43,334 bases of DNA. Source: Coriobacteriales bacterium. Lineage in GTDB: Bacteria; Actinomycetota; Coriobacteriia; Coriobacteriales; UBA8131. A program made the translations under genes and the position numbers. The stretch covers positions 1 through 43,334 of the forward strand of contig JAISLY010000007.1 in assembly GCA_031277035.1 (NCBI GenBank). The letters are read 5' to 3'. Of this stretch, positions 26,492-35,402 are shown one piece after another; the first letter of the stretch is position 1; the number at the start of each line of letters is the position of its first letter. A model generated the notes under the pieces. The model had not been told where the DNA came from. It worked only from the letters and a program-made list of their open reading frames with translations, and did no database searches.

Positions 26492-27500
26492 ATCTCTCTC
26501 CTTTTGTGCCAGGAGCAGAAGAGGCCACGTTGCCCCGTCCCTTTCTTTTGCTCAACATATCCGTCAAGGTAAAGGAGATGGCCTGCTGCTCGCAATGACG
26601 CGCACAGAGGCCGCACTGGATGCACTCCCGATCACTGACGGTACCAACGTCCATTTTACACGCTTGCACACACGCGCCACAATGTGCACAGCGCGAGAGG
26701 TCAAGCCGATAGCGCAGCAAAGCGATGCGGTTGAAGAAGGAGTAGAGCGCCCCCAGCGGACACAGGAAGCGGCAAAACGGCCGGTAGATGAACAGGCAGG
26801 CGACGAGAAGGACAAGCAGCACGGCAAACTTCCAGGCAAACTGCCAGCCAAGGAGCGCCCTGAGCTCCTCCCTGCCAGCCGGCAGCACAATCCCCGCCTC
26901 CAGGGTTCCCGCAGGGCACAGGAAGGCGCAGAAGAAGGGGAGCGGGCGCGCGTTAGACAGGGTGAGGGCCAATGGTATGCCAATCACCGTGATGGCCAGC
27001 ACGACATACTTGCCCCAGCTGGCAACGCGGCTCCAGGTGCCTTTGCGCAGTTTGGGCAGGGGAATCTTGTCGAGCAGGTCCTGAATCAGTCCAAAGGGAC
27101 AAAGCCAGCCGCAGATTGTCCTGCCAAAGACTGCGCCAAAGGCAAGCAGGGTGCCAACGATATAGAAGGGCAGTTTACGGTCGGCGGCGGCGAGCGCGGC
27201 CTGAAGCGAGCCGATGGGACAGGCTCCGATTGCACCGGGACATGAGTAGCAGTTCAGACCGGGAACACAGAGAGCCTTGAGCGGGCCCTGGTAGATGCTG
27301 GCGCTCGCAAAGCCGGGCAGGTTGAGATTGTAAAGCAGCGCCGCCAGCAGCTGGATGAGCTGGCGGCGGCCTCGTCGCGGCGCGCGGGGCGGCGCGCTTG
27401 CAGACGGCGCGGGGGGCGGCGCGGATGACGGCGCGCTTGCAGGCATCGGCTTGACTGGCATCGGGCGTACCGGCACCGCGCTCACCCGATTCCAATGCAC
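26481..27500 (-). CDS. NapH/CcoG-like polytopic membrane 4Fe-4S ferredoxin protein
   Basis: CPGAIGACPIGSLQAAL; GRTICGWLCPFGLIQDLLDKIP; FCAFLCPAGTLE; FCRFLCPLGALYSFFNRIALL; CAHCGACVQACKMD; CIQCGLCARHCEQQAI. Confidence 0.88.
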   Translation of the reverse strand: MHWNRVSAVPVRPMPVKPMPASAPSSAPPPAPSASAPPRAPRRGRRQLIQLLAALLYNLNLPGFASASIYQGPLKALCVPGLNCYSCPGAIGACPIGSLQAALAAADRKLPFYIVGTLLAFGAVFGRTICGWLCPFGLIQDLLDKIPLPKLRKGTWSRVASWGKYVVLAITVIGIPLALTLSNARPLPFFCAFLCPAGTLEAGIVLPAGREELRALLGWQFAWKFAVLLVLLVACLFIYRPFCRFLCPLGALYSFFNRIALLRYRLDLSRCAHCGACVQACKMDVGTVSDRECIQCGLCARHCEQQAISFTLTDMLSKRKGRGNVASSAPGTKGERYER

Positions 27501-27640
27501 TCAAAGCAGATGAGCGCGGCCTTGCGCAGGGTGTCAAGCGCGTCGCCCTGCGCGATTCCCCAGACGATGAGAACCGCCGCGAGAGCCAGTATCGCGAATG
27601 CCGCGACAGGACGTCGAGAGCTGCGACGCGGGCCTTTCAT
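27482..27640 (-). CDS. Short (52 aa) CD1871A-like CxxC-motif membrane protein (below ORF-track length cutoff)
   Basis: Manual translation MKGPRRSSRRPVAAFAILALAAVLIVWGIAQGDALDTLRKAALICFECIGIG*; overlaps the start of the NapH-like gene. Confidence 0.75.
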   Translation of the reverse strand: MKGPRRSSRRPVAAFAILALAAVLIVWGIAQGDALDTLRKAALICFECIGIG

Positions 27641-27699
27641 ACAAAGCCTTTCGTGCTCGGTCGTATCCCTTTACCGCAAGGCCCGTGGCGCGCCCACCA

Positions 27700-28212
27700 C
27701 TATTCCCAACGAACCTTGCCCTCCTCGTAAAAACCGCGAGAACCCTCCTCCTCGGCCGGTACGCCCAGAGCTATGACATTAAAGGCGACGCGATTGCCCT
27801 CAAGGCCAAACAGCCTGCTGAAGCCGGCCACATGCTCCGCCTTGGGAAAGACGCCGCACCAGCAGGTACCCAGACCTTCGGCCACGGCCTGCAGCAGGAT
27901 GTTCTCGGTAGCCGCCGCACAGTCCTGGGGGATATAGTCGCCGGAGATGTCGTTTTTGATGTCGTTATTGGCAACAACGATAATGGCAGCGGTGGCCGTC
28001 TTGAGCATTCCGGTAAAGGGATGAACCTCGCGTATCGCATCGAGTTTGGCACGATCGCGCACGACGATGAACTCCCAGGGGCGCATTCCGCAGGCACTTG
28101 GCGCGAGCATCGCCGCCTCCAACAGACTGCGAATCTGTGCATCCGAGATCTCAACATCCGGCCTGTAGGTACGGATTGACTTCCGTCGAGCGATGATCTC
28201 TGAGACTGCCAT
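27700..28212 (-). CDS. Nitroreductase-family flavoprotein
   Basis: MAVSEIIARRKSIRTYRPDVEISDAQIRSLLEAAMLAPSACGMRPWEFIVVRD...AATENILLQAVAEGLGTCWCGVFP. Confidence 0.92.
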   Translation of the reverse strand: MAVSEIIARRKSIRTYRPDVEISDAQIRSLLEAAMLAPSACGMRPWEFIVVRDRAKLDAIREVHPFTGMLKTATAAIIVVANNDIKNDISGDYIPQDCAAATENILLQAVAEGLGTCWCGVFPKAEHVAGFSRLFGLEGNRVAFNVIALGVPAEEEGSRGFYEEGKVRWE

Positions 28213-28232
28213 AGCTCCTCCTTTTTCTGAAC

Positions 28233-28306
28233 TGGCTGGGGCATCAGGATTCGAACCTGAATAGCTGGCACCAAAAACCAGAGTCCTGCCGTTGGACGAT
28301 GCCCCA
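28233..28306 (-). tRNA. tRNA-Gln (anticodon TTG), CCA encoded
   Basis: Reverse strand TGGGGCATCGTCCAACGGCAGGACTCTGGTTTTTGGTGCCAGCTATTCAGGTTCGAATCCTGATGCCCCAGCCA; intact acceptor TGGGGCA/TGCCCCA, GGTTCGAATCC T-arm, anticodon TTG. Confidence 0.95.
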
Positions 28307-28350
28307 GCATGAGCACCTCAGTGTAATTCAGGCGGCTGCCTCTGTCGAGG

Positions 28351-28402
28351 CGCTCACGCGAAAGTCCACGCAAACGTCACGGAGCGCTCACGCGAAACGT
28401 CA
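28351..28402 (-). repeat. Repeats copying the 3' end of the DUF2510-like gene (GCGTGACGTTTCGCGTGAGCG)
   Basis: Minus strand: CTCGCGTGA(stop)CGTTTCGCGTGAGCGCTCCGTGACGTTTGCGTGGACTTTCGCGTGAGCGCC. Confidence 0.7.
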
Positions 28403-28774
28403 CGCGAGGACGAGGATGAGCGTAAAGGCCCAAAAGCCAAGTGAGAGAAGCAGGCCAACTCCCGCCAGCACCATTCCGGTGATAAGCAGGCCCGTGCGCC
28501 CGATACGCAGAAGGCCGAAGCCCAGCCACAGGGCAATGATGCCAAAGAGTGCGCCCGCAAGATACCAGAACAGCCAACCCAGGACCGCCATGATGCCAAG
28601 AAGCAGCGGCGCAAGCTCGGCCTTGACGCTGAAGAAGCGCTTGCCAAACAGGCCAAGCGGCACCGCGGCCATGCTGAGATCGGTCGTGGTACGCCCCGTG
28701 AATGCCACGCCGTCATGGTAGCGAAACTGCCTGCGATTGTCCGGGTCGATATGCCAGCCTTCGAGATTTGCCAT
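28400..28774 (-). CDS. Small membrane protein with DUF2510-like N-terminus
   Basis: MANLEGWHIDPDNRRQFRYHDGVAFTGRTTTD followed by hydrophobic segments. Confidence 0.7.
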   Translation of the reverse strand: MANLEGWHIDPDNRRQFRYHDGVAFTGRTTTDLSMAAVPLGLFGKRFFSVKAELAPLLLGIMAVLGWLFWYLAGALFGIIALWLGFGLLRIGRTGLLITGMVLAGVGLLLSLGFWAFTLILVLA

Positions 28775-30192
28775 CAGTGCTCCTCCCCGTCCTCAAAGTT
28801 GAGGGCCGCCGCATCCTCACGCAGGCGACTGTGCGCCAAAAGCAGCTGCTCCGCAACCCGCACAGGAGCGGTGCCGCCCTCAGTCGTGCGCCGCGCGACG
28901 ACATGCTCGACAGCAAGTGTCTCAGGTTGCAGGTCTGCGAAGTTCTCATCGGCAGCGAGAAGCTCCTCAGTCGTCAATTGCGAAAGTCTGCGCCCGGTCT
29001 TCTCCGCCAGCAGAACCAGCCTGCCAACAAGCTCATGCGCCCTGCGAAAGGGCAGCCCACGCGTAACGAGAAAGTCTGCCAGATCGGTCGCCGCCATATA
29101 GCCACCCTGCGCACCATCGAACATATGTTCGCTATTGACGCGGAGCGTTGCCAGCATGCCATCCGTCGCCCCCAGCGCCAGTTCAAGCGTGTCCAGAGCG
29201 TCAAAGACGCCCTTCTTGTCCTCCTGCAGATCCTTGTTGTAGGCCAGCGGCAGACCCTTGAGCACGGTAATCAGGCCAACCAAATCACCGACGATACGGC
29301 CAGTCCTGCCCCGTACCAGTTCGGCAAAATCGGGATTTTTCTTCTGCGGCATGATTGAGGAGCCGGTCGAGAAGGCATCCGCAAGGGTGATGAAGCCAAA
29401 CTCCTCGCTTGACCAGAGAATGAGTTCTTCGGCCAGGCGACTGAGATGGAGCACCGTTGTTGTGCAGGCAAAAAGCGCGTCGAGGAGAAAATCGCGATCT
29501 GAGACGGCGTCCAGCGAGTTGGGGATGACCTGACTGAAGCCGAGCTCTGCGGCCGTCATCTGTCGATCGAGCGGATAGCCGCTGCCTGCCAACGCAGCCG
29601 CGCCAAGCGGCGAGGCGTCAGCGGCCCGGTGCGCTGTCTTAAAGCGCCCAAAGTCGCGGCTAAACATCCAGAACCAGGCCAGCAGATGGTGCGCGAAGAG
29701 CACCGGCTGAGCCTTTTGGAGATGGGTGTAGCCGGGCAGAATGACCTCTGGATTGTCCTCGGCAAGCTTGAGAATGGTCGCCCGCAGCCGGTTAATGCGC
29801 TCGGCAAGCTCGCGGGTACGCCGCAGAAGGTAGAGCCGCATATCGGTGGCCACCTGGTCGTTGCGACTGCGCCCGGTGTGCAGACGCCGCCCCGCGTCCC
29901 CAATATCTGCGATGAGCGCACTCTCAATGGCCATGTGTATGTCCTCATCGGCAATCCTGAAGTCAAAATCGCCGGCCTCGATACGCGCGGCAATTCGCCC
30001 AAGGCCCGCCGTAATCGCAAGGGCGTCCTGCTCGGAGATGACCCCCTGAGCCGCAAGCATGCGCGCGTGCGCCCGCGAGCCCGCAATATCCTCTCGCCAA
30101 AGTCGCCAATCGATTGGCAGGGAAGCGCCGAAGGTCTGCATGGCCTCATCCGGCGCGGCCTCAAAGCGTCCTGCCCAAAGTTGTGTACTCAT
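28774..30192 (-). CDS. argH: Argininosuccinate lyase
   Basis: LWAGRFEAAPDEAMQTFGASLPIDWRLWREDIAGSRAHARML; TGRSRNDQVATDMRLYL; GSSIMPQKKNPDFAELVRGRTGR. Confidence 0.97.
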   Translation of the reverse strand: MSTQLWAGRFEAAPDEAMQTFGASLPIDWRLWREDIAGSRAHARMLAAQGVISEQDALAITAGLGRIAARIEAGDFDFRIADEDIHMAIESALIADIGDAGRRLHTGRSRNDQVATDMRLYLLRRTRELAERINRLRATILKLAEDNPEVILPGYTHLQKAQPVLFAHHLLAWFWMFSRDFGRFKTAHRAADASPLGAAALAGSGYPLDRQMTAAELGFSQVIPNSLDAVSDRDFLLDALFACTTTVLHLSRLAEELILWSSEEFGFITLADAFSTGSSIMPQKKNPDFAELVRGRTGRIVGDLVGLITVLKGLPLAYNKDLQEDKKGVFDALDTLELALGATDGMLATLRVNSEHMFDGAQGGYMAATDLADFLVTRGLPFRRAHELVGRLVLLAEKTGRRLSQLTTEELLAADENFADLQPETLAVEHVVARRTTEGGTAPVRVAEQLLLAHSRLREDAAALNFEDGEEH

Positions 30193-30195
30193 GCG

Positions 30196-31404
30196 CTACC
30201 GGCCCTTCAGCCCAAGGTCGCGCCGGGCGGCTATCTTCGTCGGCAGGCCAAACAGACGGATAAAACCGGTGGCGTCACCATGGTCGTAGTCGCTCTCGCC
30301 AAATGACGCCATATCGATGTCGTACAGGGAGCAGGGGCTGCTGATGCCCGCGTTGATAATGTTGCCCCTGTACAGGCGCAGACCAACCTCGCCGCATACG
30401 ACGCGCTGCGTTTCGTCCACAAAGGCATCGAGCGCCCGGCGCAGCGGGGCATACCACTGACCGTTGTAGACAATCTCGGCATACTTCAGCGCAACATGCT
30501 GCTTGAAATGCGCCGTCTCCCTGTCAAGCGTGATGGACTCCAAAGCCTCATGCGCGTGGTACAGAATGGTCCCGCCCGGTGTCTCGTAGACGCCCCGGCT
30601 CTTCATGCCCACAAGACGGTTCTCCACAAGGTCGAGCAGGCCGATGCCCTGTGCGCCTCCCAGGGCGTTCAGGCGCTCGATAAGCGCGACCCCGCCCAGC
30701 GTTTCGCCGTCAAGCGCCACGGGAATGCCCTGCTCAAAGGTAATGCTCAGCGCAAGTGACTCGTCAGGTGCGTCCTCGGGAGCACAGCCCAGCTCCAGTA
30801 TCCGACGATAGTCGGGCGCGTTGGCGGGGTTCTCCAGATCGAGCCCCTCATGGCTGAGATGCCAGAGGTTGCGGTCCTTGGAGTAGTTGGTCTCGCGGCT
30901 TATCCTCAGCGGAACCCTGTGCGCCTCGGCGTAGTCGATGGCATCCTCGCGGCTTTTGATGTCCCATTCGCGCCACGGCGCGATGATTGTCAGGTCCGGC
31001 GCGAGCGCCTGGGCCGCCAGTTCAAAGCGTACCTGGTCGTTGCCTTTGCCGGTACAGCCGTGCGCGATGGCGTCGGCGCCCTCCCTGCGGGCAATCTCGA
31101 CAAGGGCCTTGGCAATCACCGGCCGCGCGAAACTCGTACCGAGCAGGTAGCCCTCGTACCGTGCGCCGGCCTTGAGCGTCGGCCAGATGAAGTCATTGAC
31201 AAACTCGTCTTTGATGTCTGCGATATACAGCTTGCTTGCCCCCGTGGCCAGAGCCTTGGCCTCCAGGCCCTCAAACTCCTCTGCTCCCTGCCCCACGTCG
31301 GCCGCCATTGCAATGACCTCGCAGTCGTAATGCTCCTTCAGCCAGGGGATGATGATGGAGGTATCAAGCCCTCCGGAGTATGCCAGTACCGCCTTTTTTA
31401 CCAT
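30196..31404 (-). CDS. argG: Argininosuccinate synthase
   Basis: [53 protein letters not shown]. Confidence 0.97.
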   Translation of the reverse strand: MVKKAVLAYSGGLDTSIIIPWLKEHYDCEVIAMAADVGQGAEEFEGLEAKALATGASKLYIADIKDEFVNDFIWPTLKAGARYEGYLLGTSFARPVIAKALVEIARREGADAIAHGCTGKGNDQVRFELAAQALAPDLTIIAPWREWDIKSREDAIDYAEAHRVPLRISRETNYSKDRNLWHLSHEGLDLENPANAPDYRRILELGCAPEDAPDESLALSITFEQGIPVALDGETLGGVALIERLNALGGAQGIGLLDLVENRLVGMKSRGVYETPGGTILYHAHEALESITLDRETAHFKQHVALKYAEIVYNGQWYAPLRRALDAFVDETQRVVCGEVGLRLYRGNIINAGISSPCSLYDIDMASFGESDYDHGDATGFIRLFGLPTKIAARRDLGLKGR

Positions 31405-31466
31405 GGTGCGCCTTTCTTTACGTGTGCGCCCTGCGCCCTGCGCCCTGCGCGGGCCTTCCTTCGCGC

Positions 31467-31895
31467 TTATTGTACCTTCAGCTTGTTGACCGCCGCCTTA
31501 AAGGCCTTTGCGCGCTCCTCATCCTGCGCAATGATCAGTATGGTGTCATCGCCGGCAATGGAGCCGAGCAGAAGCGGCAAATCGGCGGCGTCAAGCGCGG
31601 CGGCGACCGCCTGCGCACTGCCGGTCTCGGTCTTTACGACCACCAGGTTGTTCGCAAGCACAACATCGAGCACGAGGTCGGAGACGATGCGTTGCAGGTG
31701 GACATCCTCGGCAAGTATGTAGACGCCCTCCGTCAGCTTGCGCAGGCCCATATCGCTGATGTCGCGTGAGATGGTCGCCTGTGTGCAGACAAATCCTCGC
31801 GTCGCGAGTTCCTCAACTAAATCGCGTTGAGTGTGGATATAACGCGACCTGACAATCTCCCGAATAGCCTCGTGCCGCGCGTTTCGTTGCCTCAT
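31467..31895 (-). CDS. argR: Arginine repressor
   Basis: [48 protein letters not shown]...[26 protein letters not shown]. Confidence 0.95.
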   Translation of the reverse strand: MRQRNARHEAIREIVRSRYIHTQRDLVEELATRGFVCTQATISRDISDMGLRKLTEGVYILAEDVHLQRIVSDLVLDVVLANNLVVVKTETGSAQAVAAALDAADLPLLLGSIAGDDTILIIAQDEERAKAFKAAVNKLKVQ

Positions 31896-31983
31896 TGATC
31901 TCCTTTCCCACACAACCTGACCACAGAGCATGCTGCTCGACAGCAAGCGTGCCTGAGCCATGCTTCAGCTTCCAGTATAACGC

Positions 31984-32030
31984 ATAATTATAGAAAATAT
32001 ATCTAAAATTCTGAATTTTCTATAAATTAT
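31984..32030. promoter_or_regulatory. Candidate ArgR operator upstream of argR: long AT-rich inverted repeat
   Basis: ATAATTATAGAAAAT (31984-31998) ... ATTTTCTATAAATTAT (32015-32030), near-perfect 15-16 bp arms. Confidence 0.55.
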
Positions 32031-32065
32031 TTGCATGAAAAATGCAGAAGGGCGCGCAGAAACGC

Positions 32066-32980
32066 TCAGGAGCTCGAGATGCGGTACGCCGGGTCAAGCG
32101 CACAGAGTTCCCGGTAGGTGTCAAGCTCGATGATGTCATCAAAGCTGCACTGACGCACCGCGACGCGATACTCCCCTGCCGCCTCGTTGATCGAGACCTG
32201 ATCCCACATGCGTTCCCTGCCGCCCGGAACCTCCTCCACCACACGCCTGATGCGCTTTGCGAGCCGTGCGCCATCCTCCTCGCTCCAGTAGGAGATGCCA
32301 AACATATGATGGCAGTTCGTGCCGCCAACGGCATAGCGGTCGATGTAGCGTCCCGTCGTAAAAAAGCAGCAGTCGCCGGTCTCCTCCACCGGTACCCCCA
32401 GATAATTGGTCTCATACTGATAACGTTCGATGAGAGCTGGATTATACAGCAACAGGTCGGCCTCAAAGACATAGGCCGAGTGCACATGCTCCCGCGCAAA
32501 GTACAGGGAGGTGATGTTATTCGATTCGTTATAGAGGGGATTCTCTATAAAAGTGATCTGTGGATACTTGCCCAAAAGCTGGTCGAACTGCTCTGACAGG
32601 TATCCCCGGACGATATAGACCTCCTCGATGCCAGCGTCCAATACCGCATCGAGCAGGGTGTCGATGATACGTCTGCCCTTGACGCGCATCAGGGGCTTGG
32701 GCGTGTTGAGGGTCAGGGGAACCATACGCGCCCCAAACCCAGCCGCGAGAAAGACCGCGCGGCGCACACGATAGGGCTCAAGTGCGCGAAGCCCTGCGGG
32801 AGTGATGCGGCCATCGGCCACGTAGCCGGCCTTGAGCAGCTCGGAGGTGGTCCGATTGACCGTCCCGAGCGAGCGGGCGAGCGCCTGGGCCACCTGACGC
32901 TGCGAGAGGGGCTCATCCTGCCTGATATGTCGGGCAAGTTCCTGCAAAACGGCAAACTGATTGCGGCTCAAATCCTTCAT
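32066..32980 (-). CDS. Winged-HTH-fused LicC/PntC-like nucleotidyltransferase (cytidylyltransferase)
   Basis: MKDLSRNQFAVLQELARHI...LSQRQVAQALARSLGTVNRTTSELLKAGYV then RRAVFLAAGFGARMVPLTLNTPKPLMRVKGRRIIDTLLDAVLDAGIEEVYIVRGY. Confidence 0.82.
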   Translation of the reverse strand: MKDLSRNQFAVLQELARHIRQDEPLSQRQVAQALARSLGTVNRTTSELLKAGYVADGRITPAGLRALEPYRVRRAVFLAAGFGARMVPLTLNTPKPLMRVKGRRIIDTLLDAVLDAGIEEVYIVRGYLSEQFDQLLGKYPQITFIENPLYNESNNITSLYFAREHVHSAYVFEADLLLYNPALIERYQYETNYLGVPVEETGDCCFFTTGRYIDRYAVGGTNCHHMFGISYWSEEDGARLAKRIRRVVEEVPGGRERMWDQVSINEAAGEYRVAVRQCSFDDIIELDTYRELCALDPAYRISSS

Positions 32981-34602
32981 GCAACAGCGCCTTTCTTCTC
33001 GACAACAGCTCCTACAGTCCCACCACTTCGCTTCCCCAGAACCTTCTTTAAGACGCCCATCCCACCCGAGAGCGCAAGGTTTACCACGAGGATTAACAGC
33101 GAGACAAAAGCAGCGCATTCCAGCATCATCGTTGCCTCAAAAGAGGGAATCATCAAAGAGAGCGGCCGCGTCGCGGTGTTTGCAAGAAAGGAGACCGCCG
33201 AGATGGTCATCATCGAATTCACGAAGAAATAGGTGAACATCTCCACAAGCGTCAGGCGGGATTGCGGCAGAAGCACATCGCGGACGATGGCAAAGCGTCC
33301 CACGCCGAGGGTCGCGCCGACGGCCTCGAGATTGGCATTCAACTTGCCAAGCGTATTGTAAATCATCAGGTAGGGCGAGGAAAAGAAGTGCATCATGTTC
33401 GCAAGCACCAGGATGGCAAGGCTGCCGTAGAGCAGCGTCCCCTTGAAGAAGAGCACGTAGGAAAGGCCAAGCACAAGGCCCGGAATCGCCAGCGAAACGA
33501 TGGAGAAGAGGTGCAGGGCATGCGAAAGCCTCCCCGAACTGCGCGCCGTAAAATAGGCCACGATAAAGGAGACCGCACAACCGATGAGCGCAACGGAGCA
33601 GGCGATAATCACCGAATTGAGCAGATAGGTGCCCGCCTTCATCCCAAAGGCACGACCGATGTTCGCCAGGGTGAGCGTGAGGTCGTTGGGATAGTGGCTC
33701 ACAAAGGTGAGCACGACAAAGGAGGCGATGGGCAAGAGCACGAACAGGGCGACCAGCACGCTGGCAACAAGCGCGGCAAGGTCGCGCCGGACATTGTGGC
33801 GCAGGGTAAAGGATTTGAGCACGAAGCCGGCGTTGCCCCTGTCGCGCGTGAGCAGGTCGATGGCAAAGGCGATAAGCGCCGGTACGAGCAAGACGAGCCC
33901 GATAACGCTCCCCTTGCCAAAGTCGAGCAGGCCAACGACATCCTGATACATCATCACAGGCAGTGTGATACATTGCCCGCCAATCATGAGCGGGACACCG
34001 TAATCGGTGATGATGAGCGTAAAGACCGTAAAGATGGCGGCAATCATCGGCTTGCGCATATACGGCACCGTGATGGCCGCAAACTGCCTCAGCCTGGAGA
34101 TGCCCAGCACGTCAGCAGCCTCGTAGGGCGTCGCGTCCTCATAGCGCAGCACGTCGGAGATCATCAGGAAGCCAACGGGGAAGGAATACAGCACCGAGCC
34201 GGTAACGATGCCCCAGAATCCATAGATGCTGCCGTCAATGCCAAGGAGCCTGGTGAGAAAGCCGTTCGCGCCGAAGAGCACGACGAGCCCCATGCCATGT
34301 GAGATTGACGGGATGAGCATCGGCAGGGTGAACAGGATGCTCCAGAGGCGCTTGCCGGGCAGGTTTGTCCGCGTGACGGCCCAGGCGAGAATCGAGGCAA
34401 TCGCCAGGGAGATAAGGGCTGCGCTTACCGAGACGAGCAGGGAGTTGGTCAGTGCCTGGGCAAAACGCGGCGCCGTGATGATGGCGGCAACATCCGTATC
34501 GCTGAGATGTATGAGCATCCGAGCGAGCGGCAAAACGACCGCAACGAGGAAAAAGACCAGGCAGACGAGCTTTGTGCTTGCAAGGAGCGGTCCGCGCCTC
34601 AT
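32977..34602 (-). CDS. ABC transporter permease, fused two-half type (Fe3+/2-aminoethylphosphonate-like family)
   Basis: ~12 TM; two EAAxxLG-like regions: YEAADVLGISRLRQFAAITVPYM and LEAVGATLGVGRFAIVRDVLLPQSR. Confidence 0.88.
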   Translation of the reverse strand: MRRGPLLASTKLVCLVFFLVAVVLPLARMLIHLSDTDVAAIITAPRFAQALTNSLLVSVSAALISLAIASILAWAVTRTNLPGKRLWSILFTLPMLIPSISHGMGLVVLFGANGFLTRLLGIDGSIYGFWGIVTGSVLYSFPVGFLMISDVLRYEDATPYEAADVLGISRLRQFAAITVPYMRKPMIAAIFTVFTLIITDYGVPLMIGGQCITLPVMMYQDVVGLLDFGKGSVIGLVLLVPALIAFAIDLLTRDRGNAGFVLKSFTLRHNVRRDLAALVASVLVALFVLLPIASFVVLTFVSHYPNDLTLTLANIGRAFGMKAGTYLLNSVIIACSVALIGCAVSFIVAYFTARSSGRLSHALHLFSIVSLAIPGLVLGLSYVLFFKGTLLYGSLAILVLANMMHFFSSPYLMIYNTLGKLNANLEAVGATLGVGRFAIVRDVLLPQSRLTLVEMFTYFFVNSMMTISAVSFLANTATRPLSLMIPSFEATMMLECAAFVSLLILVVNLALSGGMGVLKKVLGKRSGGTVGAVVEKKGAVA

Positions 34603-35402
34603 CAGATGCTCCTGTGCCCATCTCGCGCATAGGGCAGAAGCGAATCTATCTTGAGCTGGATATTGCGGGCAACAAAGCGTCGCACGTAGTCGTTGGCAGG
34701 CTGGTCGATGAGCGCACTGGGCACATCAAGCTGCTGGATGACGCCCTGGTGCATGACCATGACGTGGTCGGAAAGCGCAAAGGCCTCCTCCTGGTCATGG
34801 GTGACGTAGATGAGCGTCGTGCCAAATTCGCGCTGAATGGCCTTCAGTTCGCTGCGCAAAGACAGGCGCGTGTCCACATCCAGAGCGCTCATCGGCTCAT
34901 CGAGCAAAATGATGTCGGGGTTCATGACCAGGGTGCGGGCGATGGCGACGCGCTGCTGTTGCCCGCCGGAAAGCGCCTGGGGACGTTTGGCCTGCTGGTC
35001 GCTGAGCCCTACGCGCTCAAGCAGCTCAAGGGCGCGGGCGCGAGCCTTTTTGCGATCGACGCTTCCTCCCCGCAGCAGAGCGTACTCCACATTGCGCAAA
35101 ACCGTCATGTTCTCAAAAAGCGCATAGTTCTGAAAGACGATACCCATCCCCCGTTTTGAGGGATGGGTGTGTGAGATGTCGCTGCCGTCCTTGTGGATGC
35201 TGCCGACATCCTGGCTCTCAAGGCCGATGATGATGCGCAGGAGCGTCGTCTTGCCACAGCCCGAGGCCCCGAGTATCGAGAGGAACTCGCCATCAAGAAC
35301 CGTGAAGGAGATGTCCCTGAGCACCGTATCAGAGCCAAACCGCTTTGAGACGCCCGTGACAACGAGTTTATCCATCATCGACGCAGCAATCAGTACTGCC
35401 AT
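34602..35402 (-). CDS. ABC transporter ATP-binding protein
   Basis: ILGASGCGKTTLLRIIIGLE; LSGGQQQRVAIARTLVMNPDIILLDEPMSALDVDTR; VTHDQEEAFALSDHVMVM. Confidence 0.97.
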   Translation of the reverse strand: MAVLIAASMMDKLVVTGVSKRFGSDTVLRDISFTVLDGEFLSILGASGCGKTTLLRIIIGLESQDVGSIHKDGSDISHTHPSKRGMGIVFQNYALFENMTVLRNVEYALLRGGSVDRKKARARALELLERVGLSDQQAKRPQALSGGQQQRVAIARTLVMNPDIILLDEPMSALDVDTRLSLRSELKAIQREFGTTLIYVTHDQEEAFALSDHVMVMHQGVIQQLDVPSALIDQPANDYVRRFVARNIQLKIDSLLPYARDGHRSI

